A stretch of 64,000 nucleotides of DNA. It comes from Lactobacillus colini (GTDB taxonomy: Bacteria; Bacillota; Bacilli; Lactobacillales; Lactobacillaceae). Each line of letters starts with the position of its first letter. The first letter of the stretch is position 1. The position numbers and the translations under genes are program-made. Under the pieces are notes generated by a model. The model ran no database searches. It had not been told where the DNA came from and saw only the letters and a list, made by a program, of their open reading frames with translations. The DNA lies in NCBI RefSeq assembly GCF_017874575.1, contig NZ_JAGGLU010000006.1, positions 1 to 64,000 of the forward strand, given 5' to 3'. Below, in pieces: positions 1 through 8,253 of the stretch.

Positions 1-112
1 TTATCTCAAATTTATTGCTTGCGAATTGACTTCGCTTTCGTTTGGGGTTACTCACCCCGCACACTTTGCGAAACTTTGTTCAGTTTTCAAGGTACGAAAG
101 TCGATAAACGAC
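1..112 (-). other. Probable rRNA operon leader (minus strand)
   Basis: Read on the minus strand, this stretch contains TTGAAAACTGAACAAAG, a phrase typical of the leader or spacer regions of Lactobacillus rRNA operons, and it lies just downstream of a strong promoter. No mature rRNA sequence is inside the window, so the 16S gene would lie to the left. The assignment is inference from this motif and the promoter. Confidence 0.5.
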
Positions 113-118
113 TTATTT

Positions 119-147
119 AATTTATCATATCTCGTCATCTTTGTCAA
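119..147 (-). promoter_or_regulatory. Strong sigma-A promoter firing leftward
   Basis: On the minus strand a perfect -35 TTGACA (142-147) is followed after 17 bases by TAAATT (119-124). It drives the leader to its left. No other minus-strand gene starts between here and the window edge, so it belongs to the off-window transcript, probably an rRNA operon. Bases 148-320 hold no recognisable gene. Confidence 0.6.
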
Positions 148-320
148 GATGTTTTTTGATAAATTGTTGCGCTGTCTAATGACAACTTTATTAGTCTAAC
201 ATTACTTATTAACTTATGCAAGAAGAAATTTTACTTCTTAGTCACTTGTCATAAGCAACGAATAATACTTTACATGATTATCTTCTCTTAGTCAACACCT
301 TTTTTATAAAAATAATAAAT

Positions 321-617
321 TTAATCTATACTTCTGATTGATAGTCCTGCCTTAAGCTCATTTGTTGCGTTATTAAATGCCCTAACCCAATATTCACCAC
401 TACCGTTTATTCTAATCCACTTGTCTCCTTCCACACATAATTGTTTTGTAATTTTTCCGTTATTGATTATCTCAATTTTTAACTTTTGATTTTTATCTTG
501 CGAAATATGAATTCTACATCCCTTTCGACAATTAATTTTACTAGTACTAGCCGTTTTTACTCCTTCATAAAGACCACCTTCACCATAAGTTTCATATTTT
601 TTCTTCCTAAAAAGCAT
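321..617 (-). CDS. Hypothetical small basic protein
   Basis: 98 residues when started at the ATG at 617, which sits about six bases after a run of six G (a good ribosome binding site on the minus strand). A longer reading frame up to 710 overlaps the signal peptidase gene and has no ribosome binding site, so I reject that start. The N-terminus is basic (LFRKKK); the rest looks like a small beta-rich domain with repeated short charged and polar strands. No signal peptide, membrane segment or catalytic motif is visible. It follows lepB in the same direction with a 53-base gap and may be co-transcribed. I do not recognise the family. Confidence 0.6.
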   Translation of the reverse strand: MLFRKKKYETYGEGGLYEGVKTASTSKINCRKGCRIHISQDKNQKLKIEIINNGKITKQLCVEGDKWIRINGSGEYWVRAFNNATNELKAGLSIRSID

Positions 618-670
618 AATTTCCCCCCTAAAATAAAAATCTTTCTTCAAACGAAGAAAGATAATTATAA

Positions 671-1228
671 CTAAAACGTCTTCATACTGTTCAATGGCCA
701 ATAACGCCAAATAACCTTGCCAATAATTGCAGATTTCTTAACGTAGCCAAAGTATCGACTATCTTTAGAAACATTACGATGATCACCCATAACAAAATAA
801 GAATCTTTAGGAACAGACTTACCTAAATGCTTTGATTGTAATGAAAAGTTCTCAGTATAAAGTTGTCCTTTTGAATTAAACTCTTTTTTACCCTTGGTTA
901 AATATGGTTCTTTAACTTCCTTGCCATTAATGTAGAGTTTATCATTTTGATATTTTAAACTATCGCCTGGCGTCCCGATAACTCTTTTAATATATAAAGC
1001 ACCTGGTTCATCTGGCGCCTTTAAAATTACAATATCGCCTCTCTGCAGCTTAGAGTTTCTTAGTGCAATAACTCGATCACCTGATTCAAATGTCGGCTGC
1101 ATCGAAGTACCTGAAACAGTATCATTACTCAAAAAGAATTTAAATACTATGCCGAATACAGCCCAGATAGCTACAACAATCACTACTACTTGCAAGATAT
1201 CTTTTAATAATGAATCTTTTTTCTCCAT
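671..1228 (-). CDS. lepB: Signal peptidase I
   Basis: Type I signal peptidase (peptidase S26), which removes signal peptides from secreted proteins at the outer face of the membrane. The 185 residues contain one N-terminal membrane anchor (about 11-33), the catalytic serine in SGTSMQPT (Ser42), the lysine general base in YIKRVIG (Lys81) and the GDHR...DSR box (148-158), all in the usual order and spacing for Gram-positive SipS-like enzymes. It lies 64 bases downstream of serS on the same strand. Its ribosome binding site is part of the terminator hairpin that follows serS. Length is normal for the family. Confidence 0.95.
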   Translation of the reverse strand: MEKKDSLLKDILQVVVIVVAIWAVFGIVFKFFLSNDTVSGTSMQPTFESGDRVIALRNSKLQRGDIVILKAPDEPGALYIKRVIGTPGDSLKYQNDKLYINGKEVKEPYLTKGKKEFNSKGQLYTENFSLQSKHLGKSVPKDSYFVMGDHRNVSKDSRYFGYVKKSAIIGKVIWRYWPLNSMKTF

Positions 1229-1231
1229 AAA

Positions 1232-1261
1232 TAAAAAATCCTCCTACTACATAGGAAGATT
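1232..1261 (-). terminator. serS terminator overlapping the lepB ribosome binding site
   Basis: On the minus strand, AATCTTCCTA pairs with TAGGAGGATT across a 5-base loop (one G-U pair) and is followed by a T run: a rho-independent terminator after serS. The second arm contains the AGGAGG that serves as the lepB Shine-Dalgarno sequence, so a transcript reading through would fold that site away. Confidence 0.75.
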
Positions 1262-1292
1262 TTAGTATAAATATTTTATTTTGACTAATTAA

Positions 1293-2603
1293 TTATTCAC
1301 CAAGTTTTGGTTGTTTAGTAATAACTTCCATGCCATGCATGTAGGGACGTAATACTTCAGGAACAGTAACACTACCATCTTCATTTTGGTAATTTTCTAA
1401 AATAGCTGCCACAGTTCTACCTACAGCAAGACCAGAACCATTTAAAGTATGTGCTAAGTGAAGCTTACCATCTTCATCTCTATAACGAATTTGAGCACGA
1501 CGTGCTTGGAAGTCGGTACAGTTAGAACAGCTGGAAATCTCACGATACTTATCTTGAGCTGGCATCCAAACTTCTAGATCGTAAGTTTTAGCACTTGTAA
1601 AGCTAGCATCCCCTGTTGATAAGGCTACTACATGGTATGGTAAGTTTAATTTTTGTAATAAATGTTCCGCATTATGGGTTAATTTTTCCAATTCATCCCA
1701 TGAACTTTCTTCATCAACAATCTTGACCATTTCAACTTTTCTGAATTCGTGCATTCTGATTAAGCCACGGGTATCGCGACCAGCAGATCCAGCCTCACTT
1801 CTGAAAGCTGGAGATAATGCAGTCACATTGATTGGTAATTGCTTATTATCCAAAATCTTACCACGGAAATAATTTACCAAAGGAACTTCAGCAGTTGGAA
1901 TTAAAGTTAAATCCAAAGGTTTAGTTGGATCATCATTGTCAACAATAGTATATACATCTTCAGTAAACTTAGGGAATTGACCTGTACCTTGCATAGAATC
2001 GCGATTTACCATGTAAGGGGTAATCATTTCAGTGTATCCATCTTTAATATTTTCATCTAAGAAGAAATTAAAGACAGCACGCTCTAGCATTGCGCCTGCA
2101 CCCTTATAGTAAACAAAACGTGCACCTGAAACTTTAGCAGCAGTATCCCAGTCTAGAATATTTAAATCAGTACCAATATCCCAGTGAGCTTTTGGCTTAA
2201 AGGTAAACTTAGTTGGCTCCTCCCACTTACGAACTTCTTCATTGTAACTTTCATCTGGACCGATTGGGTCAGAATCTGCAGGGAAGTTAGGTAGGCGAAG
2301 TAAGATATAATTTTGCTTTTCAGTTAATTCATTAACTTCACTATCTAAATCCTTAATTTCTTTACCAACTTCACGCATTGCAGCAATTGCATCGCTAGCA
2401 TCTTCTTTGTTGCGCTTAGCTTGGGCAATTTGATCAGAAACTTCATTACGCTTTTGTTTTAAAGTTTCACTCTTAGTCAAAGCTTCACGACGCTTCTTAT
2501 CAATTGCGACTAATTCATCAAGTTCTTCTGGCTTGATTCCTCTAGTTGCTAACTTTTCTTTTGACCAATCAAGGTTTTCGCGGATAACTTTAATATCGAG
2601 CAT
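1293..2603 (-). CDS. serS: Seryl-tRNA synthetase
   Basis: Charges tRNA-Ser with serine in the cytoplasm. The 436-residue protein has the long N-terminal tRNA-binding coiled coil (about 27-105, rich in K/E/Q), then the class II core: motif 2 around [14 protein letters not shown] and FRKVEMV, and motif 3 around [20 protein letters not shown]. Size and layout match bacterial type SerRS. It is controlled by a T-box leader immediately upstream, so expression should rise when uncharged tRNA-Ser accumulates. The ATG at 2603 follows an AGGAGG-type site. Confidence 0.97.
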   Translation of the reverse strand: MLDIKVIRENLDWSKEKLATRGIKPEELDELVAIDKKRREALTKSETLKQKRNEVSDQIAQAKRNKEDASDAIAAMREVGKEIKDLDSEVNELTEKQNYILLRLPNFPADSDPIGPDESYNEEVRKWEEPTKFTFKPKAHWDIGTDLNILDWDTAAKVSGARFVYYKGAGAMLERAVFNFFLDENIKDGYTEMITPYMVNRDSMQGTGQFPKFTEDVYTIVDNDDPTKPLDLTLIPTAEVPLVNYFRGKILDNKQLPINVTALSPAFRSEAGSAGRDTRGLIRMHEFRKVEMVKIVDEESSWDELEKLTHNAEHLLQKLNLPYHVVALSTGDASFTSAKTYDLEVWMPAQDKYREISSCSNCTDFQARRAQIRYRDEDGKLHLAHTLNGSGLAVGRTVAAILENYQNEDGSVTVPEVLRPYMHGMEVITKQPKLGE

Positions 2604-2619
2604 TTTTTCCTCCTAAAAA

Positions 2620-2823
2620 TAAAAAAACTGATTCATCCCAATATTGGGACGAATCAGCTCACGGTTCGCGGTACCACCCATCTTCGGTTATAAAACCACT
2701 CTCTAAAGCAGTAACGGCGCCAACCGTGTAGAATTACCTACCCACATTTTGAAATCTGGAAATGACGTTCACCTACTCACACCAACCGTAGGCTCTCTGA
2801 AGCTGTCTTAGGATTTCGTGTTT
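2620..2823 (-). promoter_or_regulatory. T-box leader of serS
   Basis: The minus strand shows the hallmark T-box sequence GGTGGTACCGCG (2667-2678), upstream elements of stem I (AGAGAGCC and GGTTGGTG near 2785-2800), and a terminator hairpin GATTCGTCCC...GGGATGAATC followed by seven T (2621-2655). The known mechanism is that the uncharged tRNA CCA end pairs with the T-box bulge and stabilises an antiterminator. The adjacent serS makes tRNA-Ser the obvious ligand. I could not place the specifier codon with certainty. Confidence 0.93.
2621..2657 (-). terminator. T-box attenuator hairpin before serS
   Basis: A ten-base stem with one G-U pair and an AATATT loop region ends in TTTTTTT on the minus strand, just upstream of the serS ribosome binding site. 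It competes with the antiterminator formed by the T-box sequence. Confidence 0.85.
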
Positions 2824-3362
2824 AGTTGCATTATAACACGCCAGTCTTGTGGTGTTAATACAAAAAATTTTTCTTTATAATTTAAAAGCTCCGAAACCCC
2901 ATCATAATCAACTGTATAAACGTATCTAAAACCTAATTTTTTTAGCAAGTTTTGTGAAGCTTCATTTGATGAAAAGGTTCCTGCCCAAATTTGGTTCTGT
3001 CTTAAATCACTAAAAGCATAATTCAAAATAATAGTTAATGCCTCAAACATATAGCCTTGGTGCCAATAACTTTTATCCAACATAAAGCCAATAGACTTAG
3101 TAAAAAGCAGTCCAGCTTCTACATCTGTGCCTCGCTCATATAGTTCTACCAATCCAATTGTTTGCATATTTTCTTTTAAGACTATGGCATAGCTATACGG
3201 TCGTTTACTATAAATTTCGGCACCTTGACGTGCTTTTTCAAGTGAGGAATAACCACTATAGCCTGCCATTTTATGATAAATCGGATCCTTACCCCACTTA
3301 AATAAAGCCGGAGCGTCACCTATTTCTATCTTCCGTAAGTAAATTCTCTTCCCTATTAACAT
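2808..3362 (-). CDS. GNAT-family N-acetyltransferase (RimJ/RimL type)
   Basis: 184 residues with the acetyltransferase_3 pattern of RimJ/RimL/SpeG-like proteins: N-terminal RIYLRKIEIGDAPALFKW, central GLVELYERG, the acetyl-CoA loop region around SYWHQGYMFEALTIIL, and C-terminal SNEASQNLLKKLGFRY. These enzymes acetylate protein N-termini, amines or small molecules with acetyl-CoA; the substrate here is unknown. The start codon overlaps the stop of the upstream TVP38-type gene (TAATG), so the two are translationally coupled. The serS promoter lies in its 3' end. Confidence 0.85.
   Translation of the reverse strand: MLIGKRIYLRKIEIGDAPALFKWGKDPIYHKMAGYSGYSSLEKARQGAEIYSKRPYSYAIVLKENMQTIGLVELYERGTDVEAGLLFTKSIGFMLDKSYWHQGYMFEALTIILNYAFSDLRQNQIWAGTFSSNEASQNLLKKLGFRYVYTVDYDGVSELLNYKEKFFVLTPQDWRVIMQLNTKS
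2830..2858 (-). promoter_or_regulatory. Promoter of the serS T-box transcript
   Basis: Minus-strand -35 TTAACA (2853-2858), 17-base spacer and perfect -10 TATAAT (2830-2835) preceded by TGT (extended -10). The promoter is inside the 3' end of the acetyltransferase gene, so serS transcription starts within the upstream coding sequence. Confidence 0.7.
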
Positions 3363-3961
3363 TATTTACCTAATAAATTCATTACCCACTTAGCACCATA
3401 CATTAAGCCGAAGCTATAAGCCGCAATTGTCCATGGTTTACCTAGAATAATAATCAATAAATATGTTGAAAATTTCATCTCAGTTAAGCCTGAGATCATA
3501 CATAGAACATCATCAGGTGCAGCGGGGGCAATAATACATAAAGCAAAAAACCAATTATATTTTCGTTGGTTTTTGGTCCATTTCATATATTTTTGATAAG
3601 TTTCTTCAGAAACTAAATGCAAAATAAACGGCTTACCGTAATATCTCGCCAAAAAGAAGATGATAATCGAACCAATACATATACCAACATAATTATAGAT
3701 AAATCCCCACACCGGGCCGAAGAATACTACCCCACCTAATAAAGAAATTCCACCTGGAATAATTGGAATAACAACTTGCACAATTTGAATCAGAATAAAA
3801 ACAACCGGTCCAATAATTTGCTTGTTAGCTAAGTATGCCCTCATTTTAGCCTGACTATCAAAGATACCCAGCCTATACCAATAAATCGTAAGTAAAATAA
3901 TGATAATAGTTGACACAATAGTTAAAATATTTATTAATTTTCGGCTAGTTTTAGCAGTCAT
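3362..3961 (-). CDS. TVP38/TMEM64 (VTT domain) membrane protein
   Basis: 199 residues with about five hydrophobic segments and the VTT signature region: PGGISLLGGVVFFGP...GFIYNYVGICIGSIIIFFLARYYG, then a second re-entrant-like half with APDDVLCMISGL. The DedA/TVP38 superfamily is linked to lipid scrambling and membrane homeostasis; the bacterial role is poorly defined. A strong AAGGAGGAG site precedes the ATG at 3961. It is first in an operon with the acetyltransferase. A second member of the same family lies at 7445-8128. Confidence 0.88.
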   Translation of the reverse strand: MTAKTSRKLINILTIVSTIIIILLTIYWYRLGIFDSQAKMRAYLANKQIIGPVVFILIQIVQVVIPIIPGGISLLGGVVFFGPVWGFIYNYVGICIGSIIIFFLARYYGKPFILHLVSEETYQKYMKWTKNQRKYNWFFALCIIAPAAPDDVLCMISGLTEMKFSTYLLIIILGKPWTIAAYSFGLMYGAKWVMNLLGK

Positions 3962-4102
3962 ACATCACTCCTCCTTCGAACAGTCATAGTTAAAAATATT
4001 ATACAAATTATTATTACAATTTACGAACTTCATCAAGTTAATTTTAGTAACTTTAAATTATAATTAGTAATAGTAGTAGATTAGATTTTTCGAGGTTTAA
4101 TT

Positions 4103-4903
4103 ATGGTTTTAATAAAAAAAGACATTGTATATGATCAAAGCAAAAATTTAAAAACTGATATCTATTTTCCTAATGATACCAGCTCTAAGACTAAAATTTT
4201 AATTTTTTGGCATGGTGGCGGCTGGTTCCGTGGCAGTAAAGACGATCTCAAAAAAATAGGTATTCACTTAGCCAATGCTGGTTTTATGACCTTAATTCCA
4301 GACTACCGCCTAGCTCCAAAATATCTCTTTCCATGCGCTCATCAAGACAGTGATGACTTTATTCATTGGCTGCTAAATTCTCGATATACCGATGAAGATG
4401 ATATAAAAAATATTGTTCAAATCGGAGCTAGTGTTGGTGGCAATATGGCCTTGTACTTAGCTGGAAAATATGGTTTCCCAACTGTTACCTGGTCAGCTCC
4501 ATTAGAGTTCTCTAATTGGATTAAAAACCACGCCAATACCATCCCTTCTAAAGATGGTGCTAACGAATTAGGCTTATCTGATCCACACCAAATAAGAGAA
4601 GCCTTTTATAAATATTTCACTCTAGCCTATATTGGCAGTGAAGATAACAGTTTACTAGAAAAAATCGACGCAAGTAACTTTGACTTTTCCAATCTAAAGC
4701 AGCTAAAGATGATAAATTCTGCAGATGAGTTAACACCTCTGGCTAGTGTTTTAGATTTTATTCAATTTTTAGCTAGTCAAAATCATGAAGTTGAACTCTT
4801 AGTAATTAAGGGTACAGGTCATGCAATGGATTATGCTCAAGATTACCTAGATGAATCACTGGACTTTCTCTATCAAACAATTAAAAGACAAGATAAGGCT
4901 TAA
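4103..4903 (+). CDS. Alpha/beta hydrolase, esterase-like
   Basis: 266 residues of the HSL/BD-FAE-like esterase group. HGGGW (37-41) forms the oxyanion hole, Ser110 in GASVGG is the nucleophile, an Asp in SADELTPL and the His in GTGHAMDYA complete the triad. Such enzymes hydrolyse short-chain esters, including plant phenolic esters in some lactobacilli, but the substrate here cannot be read from sequence. It has no signal peptide, so it is cytoplasmic. It is transcribed divergently from the TVP38-type gene. The ribosome binding site is modest (GAGG). Confidence 0.88.
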   Translation: MVLIKKDIVYDQSKNLKTDIYFPNDTSSKTKILIFWHGGGWFRGSKDDLKKIGIHLANAGFMTLIPDYRLAPKYLFPCAHQDSDDFIHWLLNSRYTDEDDIKNIVQIGASVGGNMALYLAGKYGFPTVTWSAPLEFSNWIKNHANTIPSKDGANELGLSDPHQIREAFYKYFTLAYIGSEDNSLLEKIDASNFDFSNLKQLKMINSADELTPLASVLDFIQFLASQNHEVELLVIKGTGHAMDYAQDYLDESLDFLYQTIKRQDKA

Positions 4904-4937
4904 CAGACCAAGTTATTACTATCACAAACTAAATATT

Positions 4938-4966
4938 TGCTTTCAATTAAGAAAGCGCTTTACAAT
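4938..4966 (+). promoter_or_regulatory. Promoter with overlapping cre-like site
   Basis: -35 TTGCTT (4938-4943), 17-base spacer, -10 TACAAT (4961-4966). The spacer and -10 carry AAGAAAGCGCTTTACA (4949-4964), which fits the catabolite-responsive element core (GAAAGCGCTTTC-like) bound by CcpA. Binding here would block polymerase, so glucose repression of the downstream dehydrogenase is predicted. Confidence 0.6.
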
Positions 4967-4997
4967 GAACTCATAGAATTGTGAGAGGTGATTTTTA

Positions 4998-6371
4998 ATG
5001 TCAAAATATGAATCCGTTAATCCTTATACCAATGAAGTTTTTAAAACATATGATAATGCTACAGATGAGCAAATTGAGCAAGCTTTAAAAACAACCCATG
5101 AACTCTATCTTAACTGGCGCAACCAAGACATTAGTGAAAGAGCTAAATTACTAGCTAAAGTTGCTGACAGCTTTGAGGCAAATCGTCAAGAAATGGCTAA
5201 AATCATGACCTTAGAAATGGGAAAGCTCTTAAGCGAATCGCTTGAAGAAGTTGACCTATGTATTTCGATTTGTAGATATTATGCTGAAAAAGGCCCTGAG
5301 ATGCTCAAGCCACAACCAATTGAATCCTCACTTGGCAAGGCTTACTACCTCAAGCAAGCTACTGGTGTAGTAATGGCATGTGAGCCTTGGAACTTCCCAC
5401 TCTATCAAATTATTAGAGTTTTTGCACCTAACTTTATTGTAGGTAATCCTATCATCTTAAAGCATGCTCATAATGTACCTGGATCAGCTGCTTTAGCTGA
5501 AAAAATTATCTCAGAAGCCGGTACTCCTAAGGGAAGCTTGATTAACTTATTCTTATCTTACGATCAAATTAATCAAGTAATTGCTGATACACGTGTACAA
5601 GGTGTAGCCTTAACTGGATCAGAGCGTGGCGGCAGGAGCGTGGCTGAAGCCGCAGGCAAAAATCTTAAGAAGTCGACAATGGAATTAGGCGGCAATGATC
5701 CATTTATAGTTTTAGATGATGCTGATGCTAAAACCTTAAAAGATGTTCTCTCTGATGCTCGTACTTATAATGCTGGCCAAGTATGTACATCTTCCAAGCG
5801 GATCATTGTAGTTGAAAGTCGTTACGATGAAGTTTTAGAAGATTTAAAGGAGATCTTCTCTAATCTAAAGCCTGGAGATCCATTGAAAGACGACACTACC
5901 TTAGCCCCATTAAATTCTCAAAAAGCTAAAGAAAAACTAGCTAAACAAGTTGACCAAGCACTTGCTGGTGGTGCTAAAGTCTACTACCAATACCCAGAAA
6001 TTGATAACAAGGCTGCCTTCTTTAGACCTATTATCTTGACTGATATTAATAAGGATAATCCAATCTTTGATGATGAATTATTTGGTCCTGTTGCTGAGGT
6101 TTATAAAGTAAAGGATGAAGCTGAAGCCATTAAATTAGCTAACGATTCAAGCTATGGATTGGGTTCTAGCGTAATCTCTTCTAATCCTGATAGGGCTGCG
6201 AGAGTCGCCAGTCAAATTGAAACTGGAATGACAGTGATTAACGGACGCTGGATTACCGCTGCAGAATTGCCATTTGGTGGGGTTCAGAAATCTGGATATG
6301 GTCGTGAATTAAGCGAACTAGGCATTATGGCCTTTGTTAATGAACACTTGGTAATTGACGTTTCTAAATAA
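4998..6371 (+). CDS. gabD: NAD(P)-dependent aldehyde dehydrogenase, succinate-semialdehyde type
   Basis: 457 residues, full-length ALDH fold. Seen: cofactor and active-site Asn in PWNFP (130-134), glutamate in MELGG (Glu229), catalytic Cys263 in [10 protein letters not shown], and the C-terminal [13 protein letters not shown]. It most resembles succinate-semialdehyde dehydrogenases, oxidising an aldehyde to the acid with NAD(P)+. Lactobacilli often carry one without a GABA pathway, so the physiological substrate is uncertain. It is a single gene between a cre-like promoter and a terminator. Confidence 0.88.
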   Translation: MSKYESVNPYTNEVFKTYDNATDEQIEQALKTTHELYLNWRNQDISERAKLLAKVADSFEANRQEMAKIMTLEMGKLLSESLEEVDLCISICRYYAEKGPEMLKPQPIESSLGKAYYLKQATGVVMACEPWNFPLYQIIRVFAPNFIVGNPIILKHAHNVPGSAALAEKIISEAGTPKGSLINLFLSYDQINQVIADTRVQGVALTGSERGGRSVAEAAGKNLKKSTMELGGNDPFIVLDDADAKTLKDVLSDARTYNAGQVCTSSKRIIVVESRYDEVLEDLKEIFSNLKPGDPLKDDTTLAPLNSQKAKEKLAKQVDQALAGGAKVYYQYPEIDNKAAFFRPIILTDINKDNPIFDDELFGPVAEVYKVKDEAEAIKLANDSSYGLGSSVISSNPDRAARVASQIETGMTVINGRWITAAELPFGGVQKSGYGRELSELGIMAFVNEHLVIDVSK

Positions 6372-6389
6372 AATTTTATTCAGTACGTA

Positions 6390-6427
6390 AAAAGGAGTTG
6401 ACTCATATGAGCCGACTCCTTATTTTT
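6390..6427 (+). terminator. Bidirectional terminator
   Basis: AAGGAGTTGACTCAT pairs imperfectly with ATGAGCCGACTCCTT and is followed by TATTTTT on the plus strand, and by TTTTTA on the minus strand. It serves the dehydrogenase and the converging zinc-ribbon protein gene, whose stop codon lies inside the hairpin. Confidence 0.8.
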
Positions 6428-7421
6428 GTGTATTCAGATTTTTACTTGCGATTATAGTGGTTAAGATACTAGAAATGAATAATAAATACGCTGAAATACC
6501 GAAAGAAACTACATTAGCTAGCACTTGCTGAATTTTTGCATCACTTATTACATTACTGTTAGTTATTCCAATTGATTTACCAGCATTAAGAAAAACTAAT
6601 TCAAAAACGCAAATAAATAAAATAATCGTTTCAACTATGGCTAAGGTAAAGACTATTTGTCGATTATACTTTTTATTTTTTATCGTGATGACAATAATTG
6701 CAATAGGAATTAGAGTAAATACCAGCCATAGTCCATACCCAATTAAAGCGTACTTACCTCCAAGTCCACCAAGATTCAATAATACCTTAGAAGTTGATAA
6801 TTCTCTATACCCTAGCATAGCGTTAGATGCAAATGGACCAAAAAAGACCGTTATTAAATTGAAAGCCGCCATCAATATCACTCCAAATTGAGCAGCTGTC
6901 CTCTTAGGTCTTACTTCAATAGATTCACTATCTCGTTGTATTCCTCGTTTGGCATCTAGGCGCTTTTTTTGAACTTTGAGTTTATTTTCACCTTGCTCAA
7001 GTGAATTAACTACATTGGAGCTAACCCTATTTACTTCTTCGGTTAAGCGTGCATCTGCAGTATATTGCTGGGGTTGTTTATTTTTATTACAAATTATAAA
7101 TAGCCATACCATTAAAGCAAAGAAACTAAACCAAGCTAAAGGTCTTGAAAAACTCATCAATATCAACAATGCCACGCCTATTAAAAAGACAATAGTCGCA
7201 TTGACACGTATCCAAGTAATCATAGCCTCTACTGTACTGTTAGAATTCTCATGGAGGTCCTTTTCATGGGCTGCTCTTCTAGACATCCTAGTACCAGTCT
7301 GCCGGGTTGGGTTTGGACCATTATTAATAGAATTTTCTTGAGATACTTTTAAATTAAAGCCACAATGTGGGCACTTTTCATCATTTTCGTTTATGACTTG
7401 ATCGCAATTAGGACACTTCAT
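6420..7421 (-). CDS. Zinc-ribbon multi-pass membrane protein, function unknown
   Basis: 333 residues. The N-terminus is a zinc ribbon (CPNC...CPHC, residues 3-21) as in many Gram-positive membrane proteins of unknown role. A polar linker follows, then two close hydrophobic segments (about 74-107), a charged middle region (110-170), and four more membrane segments (about 178-330) with loops between. I see no enzymatic motif. It is followed downstream by no gene in the same direction; the upstream TVP38-type gene is 23 bases away and may share a transcript. Start ATG at 7421 follows a GAGGAAG site. Confidence 0.7.
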   Translation of the reverse strand: MKCPNCDQVINENDEKCPHCGFNLKVSQENSINNGPNPTRQTGTRMSRRAAHEKDLHENSNSTVEAMITWIRVNATIVFLIGVALLILMSFSRPLAWFSFFALMVWLFIICNKNKQPQQYTADARLTEEVNRVSSNVVNSLEQGENKLKVQKKRLDAKRGIQRDSESIEVRPKRTAAQFGVILMAAFNLITVFFGPFASNAMLGYRELSTSKVLLNLGGLGGKYALIGYGLWLVFTLIPIAIIVITIKNKKYNRQIVFTLAIVETIILFICVFELVFLNAGKSIGITNSNVISDAKIQQVLANVVSFGISAYLLFISSILTTIIASKNLNTQK

Positions 7422-7444
7422 ATTTCTTCCTCAACATTCAATTA

Positions 7445-8128
7445 TTAATTTACTTGATGATGCTCTTTACTTGCTAGATTTACTAAAAAAATTGCCATTA
7501 CAAATAATACTAAAATTACAATTACTACCCCGATAATTCTGCTCATATCTCCTTTAAATATTGCATCCCCACCAAAGGCATATAAGTATGAAGTTGGTAA
7601 CATTCCAAATAATACTATTGGAAGATACTTCTTTATACTTAACTTCATATTAGCACAAGCGTAATTAACTAATACACTTGGTATAAACGGAATCATGAAA
7701 CCGATACTTAAACCTAATAAGGGATTGTTTTGTTGCAAAAGAAATTTCAAAATTTTATTTTCTTTAAAGCGATGAGAAAAATCAATTTTTTCAATTAATG
7801 AAAGAATTATACTGTTGCCTATAATATTACCAATCCAATTAATTAAAAAGCCTATCCAAGGCCCGTAACATAATCCTGCCAAGATACATATTAAAGAGTT
7901 AGACAAGCCAGGAATCGCATTTAGGATCGCTATCAGACCTAGCAAGAATATACTATCCCTAAGTTCGTGTTGTCTAATAAGTATTAGTAACTTTTCCTGG
8001 GTATTATCAGTAGGATGTAATAAGAGATTAACTTCTGGACGATAATCTCGATATAGTAAAGCTATTAAGATAAAAGCAAATCCTAAGCCTATAACTACTA
8101 AAATTGTTTTTTTAAATTTCTTTTTCAT
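7445..8128 (-). CDS. TVP38/TMEM64 (VTT domain) membrane protein
   Basis: Second VTT-domain protein in the window. Seen: N-terminal membrane segment, then AILNAIPGLSNSLICILAGLCYGP and GFLINWIGNIIGNSIILSLIEK, and C-terminal hydrophobic segments ending near FLVNLASKEHH. I start it at the ATG at 8128 (227 residues), preceded by a weak GAAAGAA site; the possible start at 8161 has no ribosome binding site and adds an unlikely N-terminus. Probably involved in membrane lipid handling like other DedA/TVP38 proteins; this is family knowledge, not visible here. Confidence 0.8.
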   Translation of the reverse strand: MKKKFKKTILVVIGLGFAFILIALLYRDYRPEVNLLLHPTDNTQEKLLILIRQHELRDSIFLLGLIAILNAIPGLSNSLICILAGLCYGPWIGFLINWIGNIIGNSIILSLIEKIDFSHRFKENKILKFLLQQNNPLLGLSIGFMIPFIPSVLVNYACANMKLSIKKYLPIVLFGMLPTSYLYAFGGDAIFKGDMSRIIGVVIVILVLFVMAIFLVNLASKEHHQVN

Positions 8129-8202
8129 ATCAATTCTTTCGTAGACTAAACAAAAATCCATTCATACTTAGTATTATTTTCTAACAAATTAACCCAATAA
8201 GC

Positions 8203-8237
8203 AAAAAAGTTCGCAGCCAAAAACTACGAACCTTTTA
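8203..8237 (-). terminator. Terminator of the tetR-mmpL operon
   Basis: Minus strand: AAGGTTCGTAG pairs with CTGCGAACT (two G-U pairs) across TTTTTGG and ends in TTTTTT. Confidence 0.75.
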
Positions 8238-8253
8238 AAATTATTCATTTAGC

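Noticed and set aside
486-674. Plus-strand open frame of 62 codons
   Set aside because: It is the antisense shadow of the small gene at 321-617, with no ribosome binding site and low-complexity composition.
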